The position numbers and the translations under genes were made by a program. From Patagioenas fasciata (lineage: Eukaryota > Chordata > Aves > Columbiformes > Columbidae): DNA of 64,000 nucleotides. Under the pieces are notes generated by a model, which worked only from the letters and a program-made list of their open reading frames with translations, was not told the origin of the DNA and did not search any database. The DNA lies in contig NC_092520.1 in NCBI RefSeq assembly GCF_037038585.1, forward strand, positions 191,622,604-191,686,603, read 5' to 3'. This document shows positions 23,401 through 38,000 of this stretch, piece after piece; position 1 is the first letter of the stretch; each line of letters begins with the position of its first letter.

Positions 23401-26400
23401 GTGGTGGGTTAAAGCACTGGTAGGTGCTGGCCCACTGCTCAAGCCACACTAGGTTTCACCTACGTGTTGTAGAGAAATGACTGGAAACTCATAAAGCTAA
23501 TGTCAGTAAGAGCTTTATACCTATTATTTTTAATAGTTGGTGTTTTTAAAGTCACTTGCATAATTATTCCAATAAACACCTGCTCTTATCTTAAAATGCT
23601 TTATAAAGGCCATAAACAACCATTTTACAGACAGTCAAACTGTAGTCCAAAGACACTGTCTTGCAGCTGGTTAATGGCTGAGCCAAGAACAGGACAAGAG
23701 CCCCTGAACCCCATATGAATGTGCTACTCCCAAATCCGGAGGGTGAACTGGATCCTGCCTTACCACAAACTATTGCAACTGTGCATCCTGCAAAAGAAGA
23801 CATCCCTGAGCACAGCACAGGGAGGGCCCAATGGACAAATGGTCCTTTCTTTGCCTCAGAAATCTAAAATGTTTCCTCCAGGGTCTTTCTCATGCTTTTT
23901 TTTCAGTGCTTGCGGTTAAAAGCACTGGTGTAGTTCTTGTCAAGTCAGTGCAGTTACAGCAGTGTACCGCTGTTGAGCTGATCTCAGCAAAAGCAGCTAA
24001 ACATGAGGAATGGTGCCAGAAATGACCTATGGTCTGTCTCTACTAGGTGTTTTCATTCATTCTTTCATTTAAAAAAAAATTAAAAAATCATAGACTTACT
24101 TACATAAAACTAAAAATGTGAATTGCAATCAGCAGGCATTTTCAGAGTTTTCCAAGTGAAGCTCTGAGCATTTTGTCTGTCTTAACTAGTTTAGCTAAAC
24201 TACCTCATATCCTTTCTTGAATGCTTTTTAACTGGTAAAAGTAGCTTTAATTCATCTTCTCTCCCTTCTAGAGTGAATGAAAGCAACTTTAGCAAAGGTC
24301 CTTTACTTCTGAGAGTGCCACATGAAGCTTTTAATACAGTCAGTCCCATTCACTTGAAATGCACACATTGAGCTAGTCCACAGCACCATTCCCAGCTCTC
24401 CCCATTTGCCTGCTCCCAGTTCCAGCTGCTGAATAGAAAAGTCCTAAATTACAAACTCCTGAGCCTGTGGAAGCAAGCTTCAAAAGATGGTCCTCAGGCT
24501 CAAGATCTAGAAAGCGAGGAGGAACTCTGTAAAGTGGGCAGCTCTGGTGATCTGCCTCACTGTTGCAGCTGTTTATGGACCAGTGCTGCTCTTGCGCAGC
24601 CTGCTCTGCAGTGACAGGACCAAACCGTCCCTGGGCACACACCTTCGGGCATGTGGTACCCTTGGGAGAAGAGCTATGAACCTCCCATGTGGTGCCTAGT
24701 TAACGTTTATTTAGTTCACAGTACTAAAGCCTGAGCTATAGGCACACAGGCAATGTGAGAACTGTCTTGTCTACTTACTGAAAATGTTACTGCATGTACA
24801 GAATTCAATATAAAATAACTATAGTCTATGAAAGGTATTTCTTTATATTGCCATCAAACCTATGAAACAGAATATGCTTTAGCTGTAGCAGATTAGCTTT
24901 ACTTACATGATTTGCCTGCTTCTTGAATATAATGCAGTATCTGAATTTTACAATAGAATCTTCACATTTTTATGTTCTGCCCATTTTCAGGATAGGTTAA
25001 TGAATAATATTCACAATTTTATCTTGTTATTTGAGTGACTTGATCTCTCTGACCAGATCAATCCAATTATTTCAATCAAGCTTCAAGGCAAATGTTAAAG
25101 AGGAAAAAAGTAAAATTTATTTTTTAGAAATTTTCTCTCCTTTCAAATAAAATTTGCTGTTTCCTCAAGAGGTTCTTCAAAGAAAACTTGGTCATTAAAA
25201 TACTAATTGGAAATGGACAGGAAAAGGTCATGAACAGAGTCATATATCTATTGAAATCTGCCTAGAGGAATCTGATTACCTAGTTTCTCAGACTTTATAG
25301 CACTGATCAATTCATCACATTGAAAAACATGGCAAGATAACCTTTCTCATCTTCTCTTTGCTCAGTGGAAGATTTGATAGTGTGGAAATGAACAAATATA
25401 GTGAAAGGTTTGAGTTTTTCATATTATATTTTGAGAAAAGACCACTTCCAAAATAAGGTGAACCTTTCTGGTGATTGAAAATAGAAGAGTGATATCACCT
25501 TTCTTTATTCCAGACTTCACTACTGAGTATGTATTTTTATACAATGTAATCCAAATTTTTTTCCAGGATGACTCAAGAGATAGGAAAAAAACCCCATGAT
25601 TTCTGACTGTGCTTGACTTAGTAACACTGCATCCCATTTCTGCTTTCTGAACTGTTCCGAGTCCCTTTCTGTGCCACAGTGCTGTGGCCAGGAGCCCAGG
25701 CAGCTGGTGGAGCAGCACAGCAACAGGATCAACAAACCAAACTCCTCCATGCGATCAGCCCAGCTACACAGGGAGAAGGAATCAGAAATGCAGCCCATAC
25801 ACTGGCAGAGGTGGGTACCCATTTGCTTTGCTTCTGTTCACTAGGAGCAGGAATTGTACAGCTCCTTGGCAGCTCTGCCCTGCTTCTGCTGGACAGGCTT
25901 TCAGGGTAATCACAAAAGAACATTTCTGGGTCTGCAACAGCATACTGGCATATTGGCAGGGCTTTCATCAATGTGCTAGGGCTGCCCAAGCATCCCCGTA
26001 GCCTACTGTTACATAGCCTTGCTTGCCAGTGAGTTGAGTCTTGCTTGACCAAGGAGGCCTGATGCACTAGTTCAAGAAGAGTCCAGTAAAAAGTACAAAC
26101 ACACTCCCTTCAAGGCTCCATCTGTCTGACATACTTCTGGATGGTGCTGATGTTTCAGAAGCTTGAAGCTTTTCCAATGGCTGTTTTTCATTCTCTTTAC
26201 ATCTCTTGAGTTTCTGCAAAGCACCGAGTGCTTCCGTCTGCATACCAGGAGTCCTCACCCCTCCTGATTTAAAATGCTGGGAGGAGGTTGGGATTGCATT
26301 GTTTACTGTGCCAAAGAGTACATGCTGTAACAAGTGAGTGCGGGCATAAGTGGTGTACCACAAACTCTGTGCCACCTAGGGAAGGACTAGAAGAACTGAA

Positions 26401-27429
26401 TTTCTGCCAGCCAGTATAAAGGTAAGTTAGCCTGGGAACAGGCAGTTCTGGTAGCTCTCTCCTGCAGAGCCTTGTAAGAAGCAGATCTCATCAGAACCAG
26501 GTAAAAAAACTCTGTATGAATTTGCTTATTTTGGTTTAAGCCTGCTACTGCTTGAGCTGGGTCATTCCTAGGCTAAGGGTGGGATTCAGGTATACCCCAC
26601 CTGGCCTTCAGCTGCTCCAGAGGGATATGGGACTCTTGCAGATCCTGTGTCACAGCTGCCAACCCCATGCAGATACCTGGGAAAGAACAGGACAGTTATA
26701 ATGTACTGTATATAGACAAGTGAATCATCACCAAGTGCTTTTACAACTGTTTTCACTGGGACTTTTTTGGGTTTTAGTCTGCATAAATTTGCATTTAGAA
26801 AAAAAAAATCTGAGTCCTAATGCAGATGGACATTTACAAAGGTGGTTTATTTAGCTTTGCTTACTAATAGATGTGCACTGGTAGCAACCACAGTGAACTA
26901 AGATGTTTCCATCTAGCATGCAGATATTATCAAATTCCTCAAAAACCTCTGCTCAGGTATTTCCCAGCTCAATAGACCACTACATTCCTTCTGTACATCA
27001 GGTTTTCCTAGTAATGTCTCATCACCACCTGACCCCTTTTGCCACCTGCCATTTGGAGACCTATTTCACACTTGCAGCTTGGTGAGATTCTCTGGAAGTC
27101 ACATCTATCTGACTGCCAGTGGGTGACTTGATAAGTGTCCTTAGAGCATGTCTCCTGGACATTTGAGGCAGAGCCAGCTAATACTGATAAACCTCAACTC
27201 TATTTCATATTATTCTACAGGCTAGTATTGTGGGAAATGTGTTTAAAAGACCTGTTTGCTGATCTTGTTTGGGAGCAGAGACTTAAACTCAGGCCTCTTG
27301 CACTTCTAACTAAGATTCATGAATCTTTCCATAGTAATGCAAAAACTAAGAAGTACTTTTGCTGAAACATTACAATGGTGGGAAAAACAGCAAGCTTTTG
27401 TTCTTTTTACATGTAATATGATTATTTTC

Positions 27430-27970
27430 TTGGAGCAGAAAGCCAAAGACAAGGGTGTTGGGGCTGTGAAGGTCAGCTGCCACAGGAGGGATGGGCAGCT
27501 GGGAACTCAGGGTGAGCCCAGGATGGGCCGTGGCCTCACCAAAGGTGCAGTCCCGTGAGGGCTGGACATGGCAGGCAGAGCCAGCTGCTGGTGACATGGC
27601 CCATTGACCGTCCCAGATGAGGCAAGTGAGGAGCCAGGTCCAAGTGCTGTCCAGAGAGCCCATTCAGGAGAAGCAGGACATGAGGTAGGAGACAAGATTC
27701 CAGCGTGGGCTTGAGGGATCCACCCAGCAGACAGGGCCAGGGCCAGGGCTGGAGATGGACACCCCTGCAGCATATGTGGGGTAAAGACCAAGAGCCCCAG
27801 GCTGAGCTGAATCCAGGCTCCTGGGCCATGGGATGGGGTGGAGTGAGACTCCAGAGGAGGCTGGACAGGGATGGAAAGGCCACCAGTGCCTTCAGGGCTG
27901 TGATAGAGAAGTGTTTGAACCCCTTTGGTCAAACAGTCACCCAGACATGGAAGACAAAGACTCCAGGCAT
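27430..27970. other. GC-rich tract, possibly an unclassified repeat
   Basis: About 540 bases rich in G and C (words such as CAGGGCCAGGGCCAGGGCTG near 27735) stand out sharply from AT-rich flanks. The minus strand stays open for 212 codons (27507-28145) and the plus strand for 90 codons (27705-27977). The translations are low in complexity, with no recognised domain, and the openness is what GC-rich sequence gives by chance. An old interspersed repeat or a non-coding exon are both possible. Confidence 0.4.
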
Positions 27971-30900
27971 GAGATGAGACATATCCATGAGAAGCTTGGG
28001 ATGCTGTGACACAGGTACCTCTCCTAACATCATGGTGCATCAGGAAAAGTCTCAAGTTTCCTAAATTCCCAGCAATGTGCCCTAGCTTGGTGTTTATTTT
28101 GAGAAAGCCAGCACAAGAGAATATTTTGAAACCTACAAATAACACATTTAAAAACAGATCCCTCCCTGTAAGGTGAGGACTCTGCAGACCATGGATGAAG
28201 TGCTGGATTAAGACCTCTTGGAACTGCTCTGGCTTTGTTCCTTAACATGTTTGATGGCCATGTGAAAGTCTATGTTTGTTTTTCACCTTCGAAAAACATA
28301 TTAATTAATCATCGCCATAAGATCTGCTGTGGAAATGCTGGAAATTACTCCTAATATGATTTCTTTTTCTTACTGTAATTTAGATATTTATTATAGTATT
28401 GTATGCCTCATTTAACCTTAGGATTGAATAGAGAGAGGTCAGGAATGTAGAGAAAGGAAAACAAAAACAGATTTGAGGTAACCTCCTTCAGTAACAAGCT
28501 AGATTAAGTGAAAGAGTAGCTCTACCACACAGATTCTCAGCTGACAAGCTTGGAAACCCCTCTAAATCACTTAGCATCTAAAAGCCAAAAAATTCCACTT
28601 GTTTATGCACAGTCCACTCATTTTTAGCACATCTTAGCACAAAGCTTCTAATATTCTAAACAGCCAGGAAAAAAAATCAAAAGCTTTATGCACAGACATA
28701 GCAAGCAATTTAAAATATATATCGCTTCCTCTGGGAAAAAAATAGATGGACTATGTGAGAAGTATCTATTAAAAGATGTTCCGGAGGATACTGAGCATTG
28801 TTTCACAAATACATTGCTCAATCTTTCAAATTTATTTACATGTACATGGATAGGTCTGCTATAAACATTACAGCATTGGTTACTGTTAGTGTTGATAACA
28901 AGACTGTGTGTTTAAGTTTTATTGTGTACATTAATTCCCAGCGGCCTGGCATTGTATACATTAAAATATCTATTTAACAGACCCTAACTTGGGGATACAA
29001 TCTCAGGAATAACTCTCAGAATTGACACATACTCAAGATGTTGTTTTCCTACTAAATTAATGACAATAATGAAGGTAGCGAGATTTCAAAAAGTCTCGTT
29101 TTTCTCTTAGAGAGACGCAGTTAGGGAAAGAATGTGGTACTGGCAGGTAGACAAACTCTGTTGGTACAAAATGGTAGAGTCTGTTAATCTTTGCCAGCTC
29201 ACTGTGTTTGCACATGCTAATGGGAAGAATGAAAGTGCTGTCACTTGGAAATATTTATATCGAGGCACTACAATCATCTTTCATGCAGTTAAGCAATGTA
29301 TGAAATAGAAGACGGGTTCAGCTGTTGTAGCACCAACTATTTTTGACATAAGAAAACAGCCTGAGCAGAGCCTGCTCGATCCCTGTTTATCAAGACATTG
29401 TGGGGGGCATAGGTTATGATAAATCTGTTTTTATTAGTTTTTCAACTTGTAAGCAGCATAAAGCAGCCCATAAAACAAATCAACAAAACAGGATTTATGA
29501 AGTGAGAATGCAAGGGGTTTTTTTGTTGTTGTTATTATTATTAAATCATAAGTAAAATGTCACCTGTCAAAACATACCTTCTCCTTTTCCTAGGGAGAAA
29601 AGTAAAAAAAAAAAGTGCAACAGGTAGGATAGAATTGCAGGCAATGGGTTAGGAATTCGGTCACTTTTCCCCAAGATTAATGCCCTGACAGGAAAGGCCC
29701 TGGCCATGGCAGGACCGCAGCTCAGAGCACCCACCGGCTGCAGAGTAGCAACCCAGAGGAGGAGCAAATCCTGCTCCTGACAGGGTGAGGTGACGATGCC
29801 CTGGGCCAGGTTTGACCCTCAGAGCCAGGGCAGCAGCCAGAGCTTCTGAAAGGAACCCATGGGCAAAAGGGAGGGCTTGGGGGAAAAAAAAGAGAAGACT
29901 TGGAACAACTGTGGGAGATCTTAATTTTCAACTGCATTTTCCAACAGTTATGTCCTCTTATTTCCAAGGGATTCAGATAATGCAACCCAGATGCTTATCT
30001 GGCTATGACTTTAAAGACTCCAAAGTTTTCTTCAGTCAGGAAATGAAAAAATCCTTTTATAGCTGTTTCATTTCAACAAATGATTTTGCCTTCAGCTTTG
30101 TAACTTACAAGTACATTTAAGATCAAAATGAAAATGAAAAGTAATTTAAAATGGCAAACTTTTTTTCCAGAATGTTTCTGTATTGTTGCAACTTTCTATC
30201 CCATTGTTACTGAGATTTTATGTTGGAGAAAAAGTAAACAATTTAATATATGTTAGGAATACATATAATTAAGAGTGGTGCCCTTTTTAATGCAAAACAG
30301 TTTTCCTGGCAGCTCTACCTTCTGCACTTTAAATACTAAAGTCAAACTACTCTTTAAAACATTTGCTCCATGCATTTTGCAGAATGCTACAGATCATTTG
30401 GTCATTTCCACCTGTGCAGAGGGTCTTTAACATCTCAAAGCCAGAGATGGTTAGAATGCAAATAGACACACAAGGGGATCTTTTCTCTAATGTTTACACT
30501 GTGGACACTATGATCTTTGTTTAAGAACGTAATTACCAACCAGCTCCAACCAATTTAAATAGAATTCAGGCTTTCAAATCTTTTAAATGCTTAAGTGATT
30601 CTATGTGCTGAAGGCATGCTCCCTCTGGTTTAATTTATACTGTTATTGGTAATTCAGGGCTTACAGCAGCACTGAAAACAGGAAAAAGAAATACCACCCA
30701 AATTGAGGTGAGAACTGGGGCTAGAGAAGAGGGTTCAGTTACAGTCAGCTGCACCTTTCAGTGATCCTTGCCCAAAGCCTGAAGAAAAATGAAGTCTGAA
30801 TTCTTAGGGAAAAAAAAAAAAGAGAGTTTTCTTTCAGCCTGTCATAGTCCATGCTCCTTGCAATAATTTTATTTTTTTTTTAACTGGAAATAGAAAAATG

Positions 30901-31703
30901 TCACAAGATATCCTATTCAGATGGTTCCACCAAAATCAAGAACAGAGAAATTACTGGAAATTGCATTATAAAGCCTCACCTAGGAAAGTTGCCTGGTTCA
31001 GGAAACTCAGGGGAGTTTCAGTTACAGCTGGACAGCTTCTCGCAAGCTGAACAAAGCTTCTCAATATTCACATCTCTGATTTTCCTCTTATTTATGAAAA
31101 CATTCTTTTTAATATTTATACTTATGTATATCAACACCAGACTTTAACCAACAATTTAGGGAACATAGAAAGACTAGCATGTAAAAAAGTCACAAAAACA
31201 GACACCAAGTTTACTGGCTTTGGGCAGAATTGAAGGTTCTTCCCTTTGGGGCTTGAATGCCGTTAGGTTTCCACACTGCAAAGAGCAAATACCTTGAAAA
31301 ACTTCTCCTCCAAGAGTCACAAGCCAGATGTTCCTTTCTACCACACGTAAGCTGCAAAACTCAACAAAACATTGCTATCCCTTGCTACTGTTGCATTTGC
31401 TATTGCTTCAGCAAAACTATTCTTCCCCCTCAATTTTCTTCTTTACTTCTGCAAGAATTCTCTATATCCCCTATCAAGAGGTTATATCCAGCTGAGTTCA
31501 GTGACAGACATTTACCCGGTGGCAAACACAGCTGCTTCTGAAATTCTGCTTAGCTGAAATGTATCCCTGTGAGGTGAGTGGGATAATAAGGTTTTATTTC
31601 ACGTAGCTAAACCTTTGTGTGAGTCTGCTCCACATTGTCCTACAGGACTAAGCTATTTAAGAATACCAACAACAGCCGCAATAGCTAATGGGCCTGTAAG
31701 ATG

Positions 31704-31745
31704 ATTTGCATAATGAAAAATCCATATTAATGTTAACTAATTAAC
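31704..31745. promoter_or_regulatory. Octamer plus HNF1/homeodomain-like site cluster
   Basis: A perfect octamer word ATTTGCAT (31704-31711) lies 21 bases before GTTAACTAATTAAC (31732-31745). The latter is a near-palindrome close to the HNF1 consensus and also contains a TAATTA homeodomain core. In AT-rich DNA such words arise by chance, so this is only a candidate regulatory element. It has no link to either hyaluronidase gene beyond lying between them. Confidence 0.25.
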
Positions 31746-34700
31746 GTGGAAGAATGGTGTTTGAAAGAAAGCATATTCTTCCATTTGGAAAACAGCAAAA
31801 TTTGTGGGAAGTTCATATGAACTCTTTATTGCCAAAAAGGCTGAGTATCAGGCTACAGGTGGGGGGAAAAAACAATATTATTGTATTATGAAATATGGTG
31901 CTCCAAAAGAAAACTGTAGATCAAACATTAGAAAACTTTGCAAATGGATCCAGTAATGCTGTGAATTCGTTGTGTAGAAATCTTCAAACTTTTAATTTCT
32001 GCACAGACACGTCAGAGGTATGGTTATCAACTGTGCAGGGAATTCAGCTTAGCCAGCACGGCAGTGGGCACTGGGGACAGGACAACGAGATCAACCCCTT
32101 GCACCAGGACACATGACGGCCACTCAGTACCTACATATTTGAGAGATTTTGCACACCAATGCCACACGACTTCCCTCCATAAATGTAAATCACACACTGT
32201 TCACCAGTGGAATGATTGTCGCTATTAGTCCTGCAGTTGTCCACGAGACAAAGACAAAATTAAATTAGAGGAGGTGTGGAACCAGAAAGGAGGAGTTTAA
32301 GCAGGTTTGGAGCGGTTCCCTTCAAAACATCTTACACTTTGGACATGAAAGAGCAGGGATTTTGTCTGATAGTCGTGGGTCCTGGACAGTCTCCTCCTTG
32401 TGCTGAAGAAACTTCAAAGAGCACCCTGTCCCCCACCCAGGGGCAGCCAAACAACCTGGGCTGTGAAAGACACAGGAATGTTTGTGGCTTCAGGCATTTT
32501 GCTGCCTGACATCTCATCTTTTACTGACCTAAATTCACCATTTTTCAGTTGCTTCGGGGCATTCACATAGGCTGCCTCCACTTTGAAGTTGAGGATGTTA
32601 AAAATGTTAAACACCCCTGTGATTATTTACATGCAAATTTACATTGTATCATTTACATTATAGCAATAAAAACAATAAGGTCAGAATTCAGCAAAACGTC
32701 AAAAGTCACATTTTCTACCTGAAAATAAAGTGCCACTAAAAAATATTAATATTTGACCAACTCTAAGCTGAGCTCAGTAGAATGACTGATAGATATCACA
32801 TGTCCTTTCCTCAGATATCAGACACAAAGCTTTCAAATCTACAATGAAGTTGTTACACACTGCCTTCCTGTGGCTCCTGGAAAGATTTTCACTCCAAGTT
32901 TCACCATAAAATGCAGCACTGCAGAGCGCTTGTTCTCAGGATCCATTTACAGAGTAATCCCCTCCCTCAGCTCATGGCAATTTAACAGCCCTATTCCACT
33001 AAATTCTTTACATTCTAGATCTCTAGAGCCTGGTCCTACTCTTAGTACAGTCAATGAAAAGAAGTATGTTAATTTTGATGACACAGGATCAGATCCTTAG
33101 CCTTTTTTTTTTAGAACTGGTAATAAACACAGTAAATAAATATCTTCACTTGACCTCCTCAGTCACTATACTTATATTCTCTTTCTTTTGTTTCTCTCTA
33201 TTAGCAACCTATGATTTCTTGCCATTTGGTTGCCTTTTTTACCCGTCCATCCTATTTATGAATTGCACCTTAATTCTCCATGTGAGGACAAGTTCTCTTC
33301 CTTTCTTCTCTTGATGAAGAAAATTTGTGGTGTAAGAGGGCGATGACTCTCTTCAACCTATATTTCCATTCTGCAGTATCTTGGTTTTACTTTGTGTGAA
33401 AAAGCTCAGTGTTATTCACAAATAAAAGCAAGGAAAGATCTCTGCTTGATTTTCCCTCAGAGACAAGAGCCACTGAATAAGTAAACTGCATTCGCTGGGA
33501 ACGGGAGTACATTTTCTGAGTTAGTAGCAGTTCTCAGGGAACTAATTGTAGTAAAGTGCTCAAGTTTCACAGGCCAGTGGGCACAGGGAAACAGTGGTAG
33601 CAATCAAAGAAGGAAATATCTTTCTCCCTCAAGGAAAGATAGTTGGATAAAAATAATATAATACAATAAATATAAAAAAATATAAAGCATTTGCACAGTG
33701 AAAGAGTTGTATCTAGGAAAATAAATTCTAACAGAGAATAACAACCATCAGTGGCTGACAAACCAGTGGTTTCATCTAACTGCAAATAAATAGCAATCAA
33801 ATTTTATGTAGCTGTGGGAAATCACAAAGCACTATCCCTGCATTTGCAATATTGCACACTGATCTGAGCAGGACTCTGTCTCAAAACGATGTTCAGTGTT
33901 ATAAGGAATTTAGGGAAAGAGAACATGAATGGGAATTGAAGAGACGACCATATATATTAAAAAATATATAAAAATGACTGATTACACAAAGATTCACGGT
34001 AAAAGAGGACAAAATCATAGGTTTAATAAAAATCACTGCAGATAAAAGGAGGGAACCTACCTTGTGTGATGTCAAAGGCTGGAAATAAAAACAATGGACT
34101 AAACCTAGGGAAGCAGGGAAAGTCTGATGAATATTAGGGTAAAATGAAGGCTGTAAGATTATTTTGTCCTGTATGAAGTACGTGAAAAGAATATGTGAAA
34201 TGTTCAAGAACAGATCAGGTGACCTACTAAACTTTATCTCATTTGTAAGATTCTTATAGCTACATTCAGAGAATGAAATGTCATTAACTTCAATATCATT
34301 GATACTTTTGGTAAAACAAGTTAATCTGGTACCTTGTTCCTGTATAAGAAAAAAAAAAATATTTTATTTAACATTCAAATTGTCATTGTCTGAATTATTT
34401 TGGATGATAAATAAAAGAACTTCAGCATTTTTGAACAGCACAACTCATTCTGCAGCTTTCTAATCCCTGCAGTGCAACGTGGAGACATCCACTTGCAACC
34501 ATATGATCTATGATCTACAAAAAGCTGCCAGGTGGTTTCATATCATCCATCTGAATTCTCCCACCCTCCCTTTGAGGAACTGATGAGGAGGATGATATTC
34601 ATTGTCAAACCCACTTCCACGTGCTGGGCCAAAGTTAATTACACGGGACTCAGGCTGGCTTAGACCTGCTTAGGATCCAGCACATGACAATGCTCACCAC

Positions 34701-35064
34701 ATTGGGAAATGAATGACGAGCACTACCCAACTAATGCGTGATGTAACCATTAACTCAAGGGCAGTCGCAGAGAAAGCTATAAATGAGATAAAATCAGTAG
34801 AGCATAGACACTATTTGCTAAGTGCCAGCTGTTAACCAGGGCAGTGAGTTAATTTTTAAAGGAAGAATTTGCTGCAAGAGAGTCATGCATGCTTCCACAG
34901 CTCCCAGATGGATTGCACCTTGCTGGGATGTGGAACCCAGCCTGGGAGCAACAGTGAGGATGGTGCAAGCAATTTTTCTCCCTGAGCTTGTCTGTTGTTG
35001 TTACCTATTCTGCTACATTTGGTGACTACTGCTTCCAGATGGTAATTTATAGTTTAGATGAATT

Positions 35065-35081
35065 AAAAAAAAAAAAAAAAA
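35065..35081. repeat. Poly(A) run (17)
   Basis: Uninterrupted A17. No retrocopy body is recognisable on its left, so it is listed as a simple repeat. Confidence 0.85.
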
Positions 35082-38000
35082 GGTTTTCTCCCTGTTTTAC
35101 AGATATATTCTTTCATTGTGACTTACAATATATATCAGAGCAAATATGTTTTCAAGTGCTGCTGAAAAGGCACGGGCAGTACCCTAGAGTGATTTTTCCC
35201 CACCACACTTTTACCTACGGTGGTGCAGAGAGGAGACTGAAGAAGTGCCAGCTCTTTCCTTCCCCCTCCTGCTTTATGGTTGGCTGATACAACATGTGTA
35301 AATTTGCCTCATGTGGAAGGGCAGCCACACCATGTACAACAGGATGTTGTCTGTTACTGGGTTTCTATGGGGCAGTTCCTTTGCTTTGCTTTGGCATCTG
35401 TTTTTGAAACTAAATCAATTTAAGAGGGTTGTTCCTTTGCTTCCAAAGTATTTTAGGCCAATCTTTGGATTATCAGTCTGTAACACAAACTAATTTTATG
35501 TCATTTCTTTATTTTACATTGTGGGGAGATGAACAAGTGCTTGACAACGGCACTCATGAAGCACTCAGGATCTGTTAGCATTCCTGATTTTCTAAAGCTA
35601 GATTTCAAGCCAAACTACTGTAACTCATAAAGCAAAAAGGTTTGAATGTCTGTGTGCTTGTATGTACGAACTCATTAAGCTACTGGCATCTGCATTCATT
35701 TTCTTTGAGGCACCATTATTGAATCTGCCCCGGTTGCTGCTCAGACCCTATTGTTGACCATGCTGATCTGTATTTGCTCTTCATAAAGACAACTTATCCA
35801 GTTATTACTGCAGCAATTCAATATTGTTTAAACAGTAGGTATCTTTAGAGTTAACTTGGTACAGGTAATGATTTTATAAAACTGTCTAATGCTGTATGCT
35901 CTTTGGAAAAGTTATCGATATCCATGTTGGCATTATACTTTTTGTATTTTTTTTTCAAGTACGTGATGATTAGAACTTATATAATTTTATTGAAAATTAG
36001 GCTAAACGTCAAGTATTCAGCTATGCAGTATCTTGGGGAAAATTCAGATGTGCCTCTAAACCAGACAGCTGCTGCCCCAGCAGGTCCGTTGCTTGTCTTC
36101 AGACTGTGCACTGACTCTCAAATTGAGTAATTTTGTATGATGATATTCACATTGTCCTTTATCACATCCTGAGCAGTGCAATATAGTGCAGAAAGTGCTT
36201 CAGTCTCCTAGGGTGAGAAATTACTTTTCATTTTCTGTGTGAATAACTGACTGTTTAGGTCTTGAATTCATCTACATACCCTACCTTTCATGCGCTAATT
36301 AGAGGCCTGCTCTCCTTAGGTACCATCTGCAGGCACTGCAGAGAGACAGGCACTTCTGCAGGACGATTCCTCCCCATTCACCCACCGTTCAGGATTTGAG
36401 ATGAACCTGAGAATCCTACAGAGTGATTCTATGACAACTGCATTCCTCAAGTAGGCACCTCAGCTAAATGCCCGAAGTTACCTGGGTAAAGCACACTGTG
36501 GCATTCAATTCTTACAACTTTAACCGTTTATGCATTAGGTCTGTGGACGCAGCTATGTGCCCATGACTTAGTCATTAGAGGGAGACGGGATCTCCTGGCA
36601 AGGATAAATCTATTAGACAAATGTGCCACATAGATGGGATGAGTCATGCTCTATGGCTTTCTGTCTTTTTCTGTCAATGATCAAGAGTATCTGGAATAAC
36701 TACCTTGGAGCAGGGGCCTAATTTTTAGATGGCTGAGAGAAATCCCATTCTAAATGAAAAAGTACCAGTTTGGCAGCTCAATGGGCCATAGTAGTCTTTT
36801 AGCTTATCCAGCAGGATAAAATAGGCAGCAGGATGTAAACTTCCCTATAACACTCTGTATCATTCAAGGTTATTAGGCTCTGATTTGCCTGAAGAGTGGG
36901 AAAATAGCTCAGTCTTCATTGCCATTAACTCAATTACTTTCAGCTGTACTGCAAATTTTATGACAGAGAGCTGAATAGTCACTATACCAATTTTATGTGA
37001 TGCAGCAGGTAGCTAAGATACTAACTGGATAGACTGGAACTGAACTTTCAACTTAGTTGTGATGCCATGAGAGAAAAAATAGATTTAACTGTAGATACTT
37101 TGAATCTGTTAAGAGAAGGGATGGAGAAAGGACAAATATCGTCTACATATGAGATAAAGATTACAGGTTTCAGGAGGTTTTTAATGTTCTCAAGTCTTGA
37201 TCATCTATTTTTTATAACAATGCCTGAAATGAATTTTTAGTGTGGTTTTGGTGGTTTTCTGTTTGTTTGTTTAAGTCATTTAAAGGTCCTAATAATTCTG
37301 TAATCATATTGCATACAAGAATGAACAACTGGCTGCTACAGTGATAAATTCCTCACAAGATTACAAAGACCAGCCTTGGACAAGTGGCTTAGTATTGGCT
37401 TGTAGGGTCTGGGATGAATTCTGCAGTGCAGAAGCAAGATCAAGTGTGAGATTAAAGTTCAACTCATTCTAGTGTTACTGGCTGCAATGTGCAGAAATTC
37501 AAAGTTTGGTTTTGCTCAAGAAGGAAAAAAGTGAGCCCAAACCTGATGTTTTCATCTGGGAAATTGGAAAAAAAGATATGAGCCTATATTTTTAAACATA
37601 ATTATTAATTCTGGGTGGTGAAATGTCTAGTACTAGTTAAAATTTCTGAATTAGTCTTACACTGGCTAAGGCAGTGTAAGAAGCTTTTAATGCTTCTGGA
37701 GACAAATATGTGGCACCAGAAACTGGAAGAAGTTTTCAAAATTACTTTGGTTCTTCTATTTCTACACCAGTTTGTAATGAAAATGTGAGCAGCCTTTAAA
37801 GGCTTTATCTAGCAAACAATCCTGGAATGTGTCTCATCTCTTAAATTATAATGTTGTCTGACATATCTGCAGGCAAAAGACATTATGTATTATGTATCAA
37901 CCAAGCTAAAGAAAATTAATCTAAGTCAAGGAAATGTTTGAATACTGCGGAATTCAAAGAATAACATCCTGAAAGAGTCCTCTGGAGATACCTGATTGTC

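Larger units (their letters stand above)
14511..27429. other. Long intergenic stretch, no gene seen
   Basis: No exon of any family I recognise. I looked for a third hyaluronidase through its usual words (the DWE catalytic strand, [23 protein letters not shown]) and saw none. The stretch holds short simple repeats (for example GTTT at 21220-21239), TA/CA-rich sequence near 14740-14775 and a moderately GC-rich patch at about 23040-23400. A 161-codon frame at 15751-16236 shows no domain. Confidence 0.45.

Noticed and set aside
27507-28145. 212-codon minus-strand open frame as a gene
   Set aside because: It lies in a GC-rich tract where stops are rare, overlaps an open frame on the other strand, and shows only low-complexity Pro/Ser/Leu-rich translation with no domain.
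35065-35081. Poly(A) run as the tail of a processed pseudogene
   Set aside because: No coding remnant or target-site duplication could be recognised to its left.
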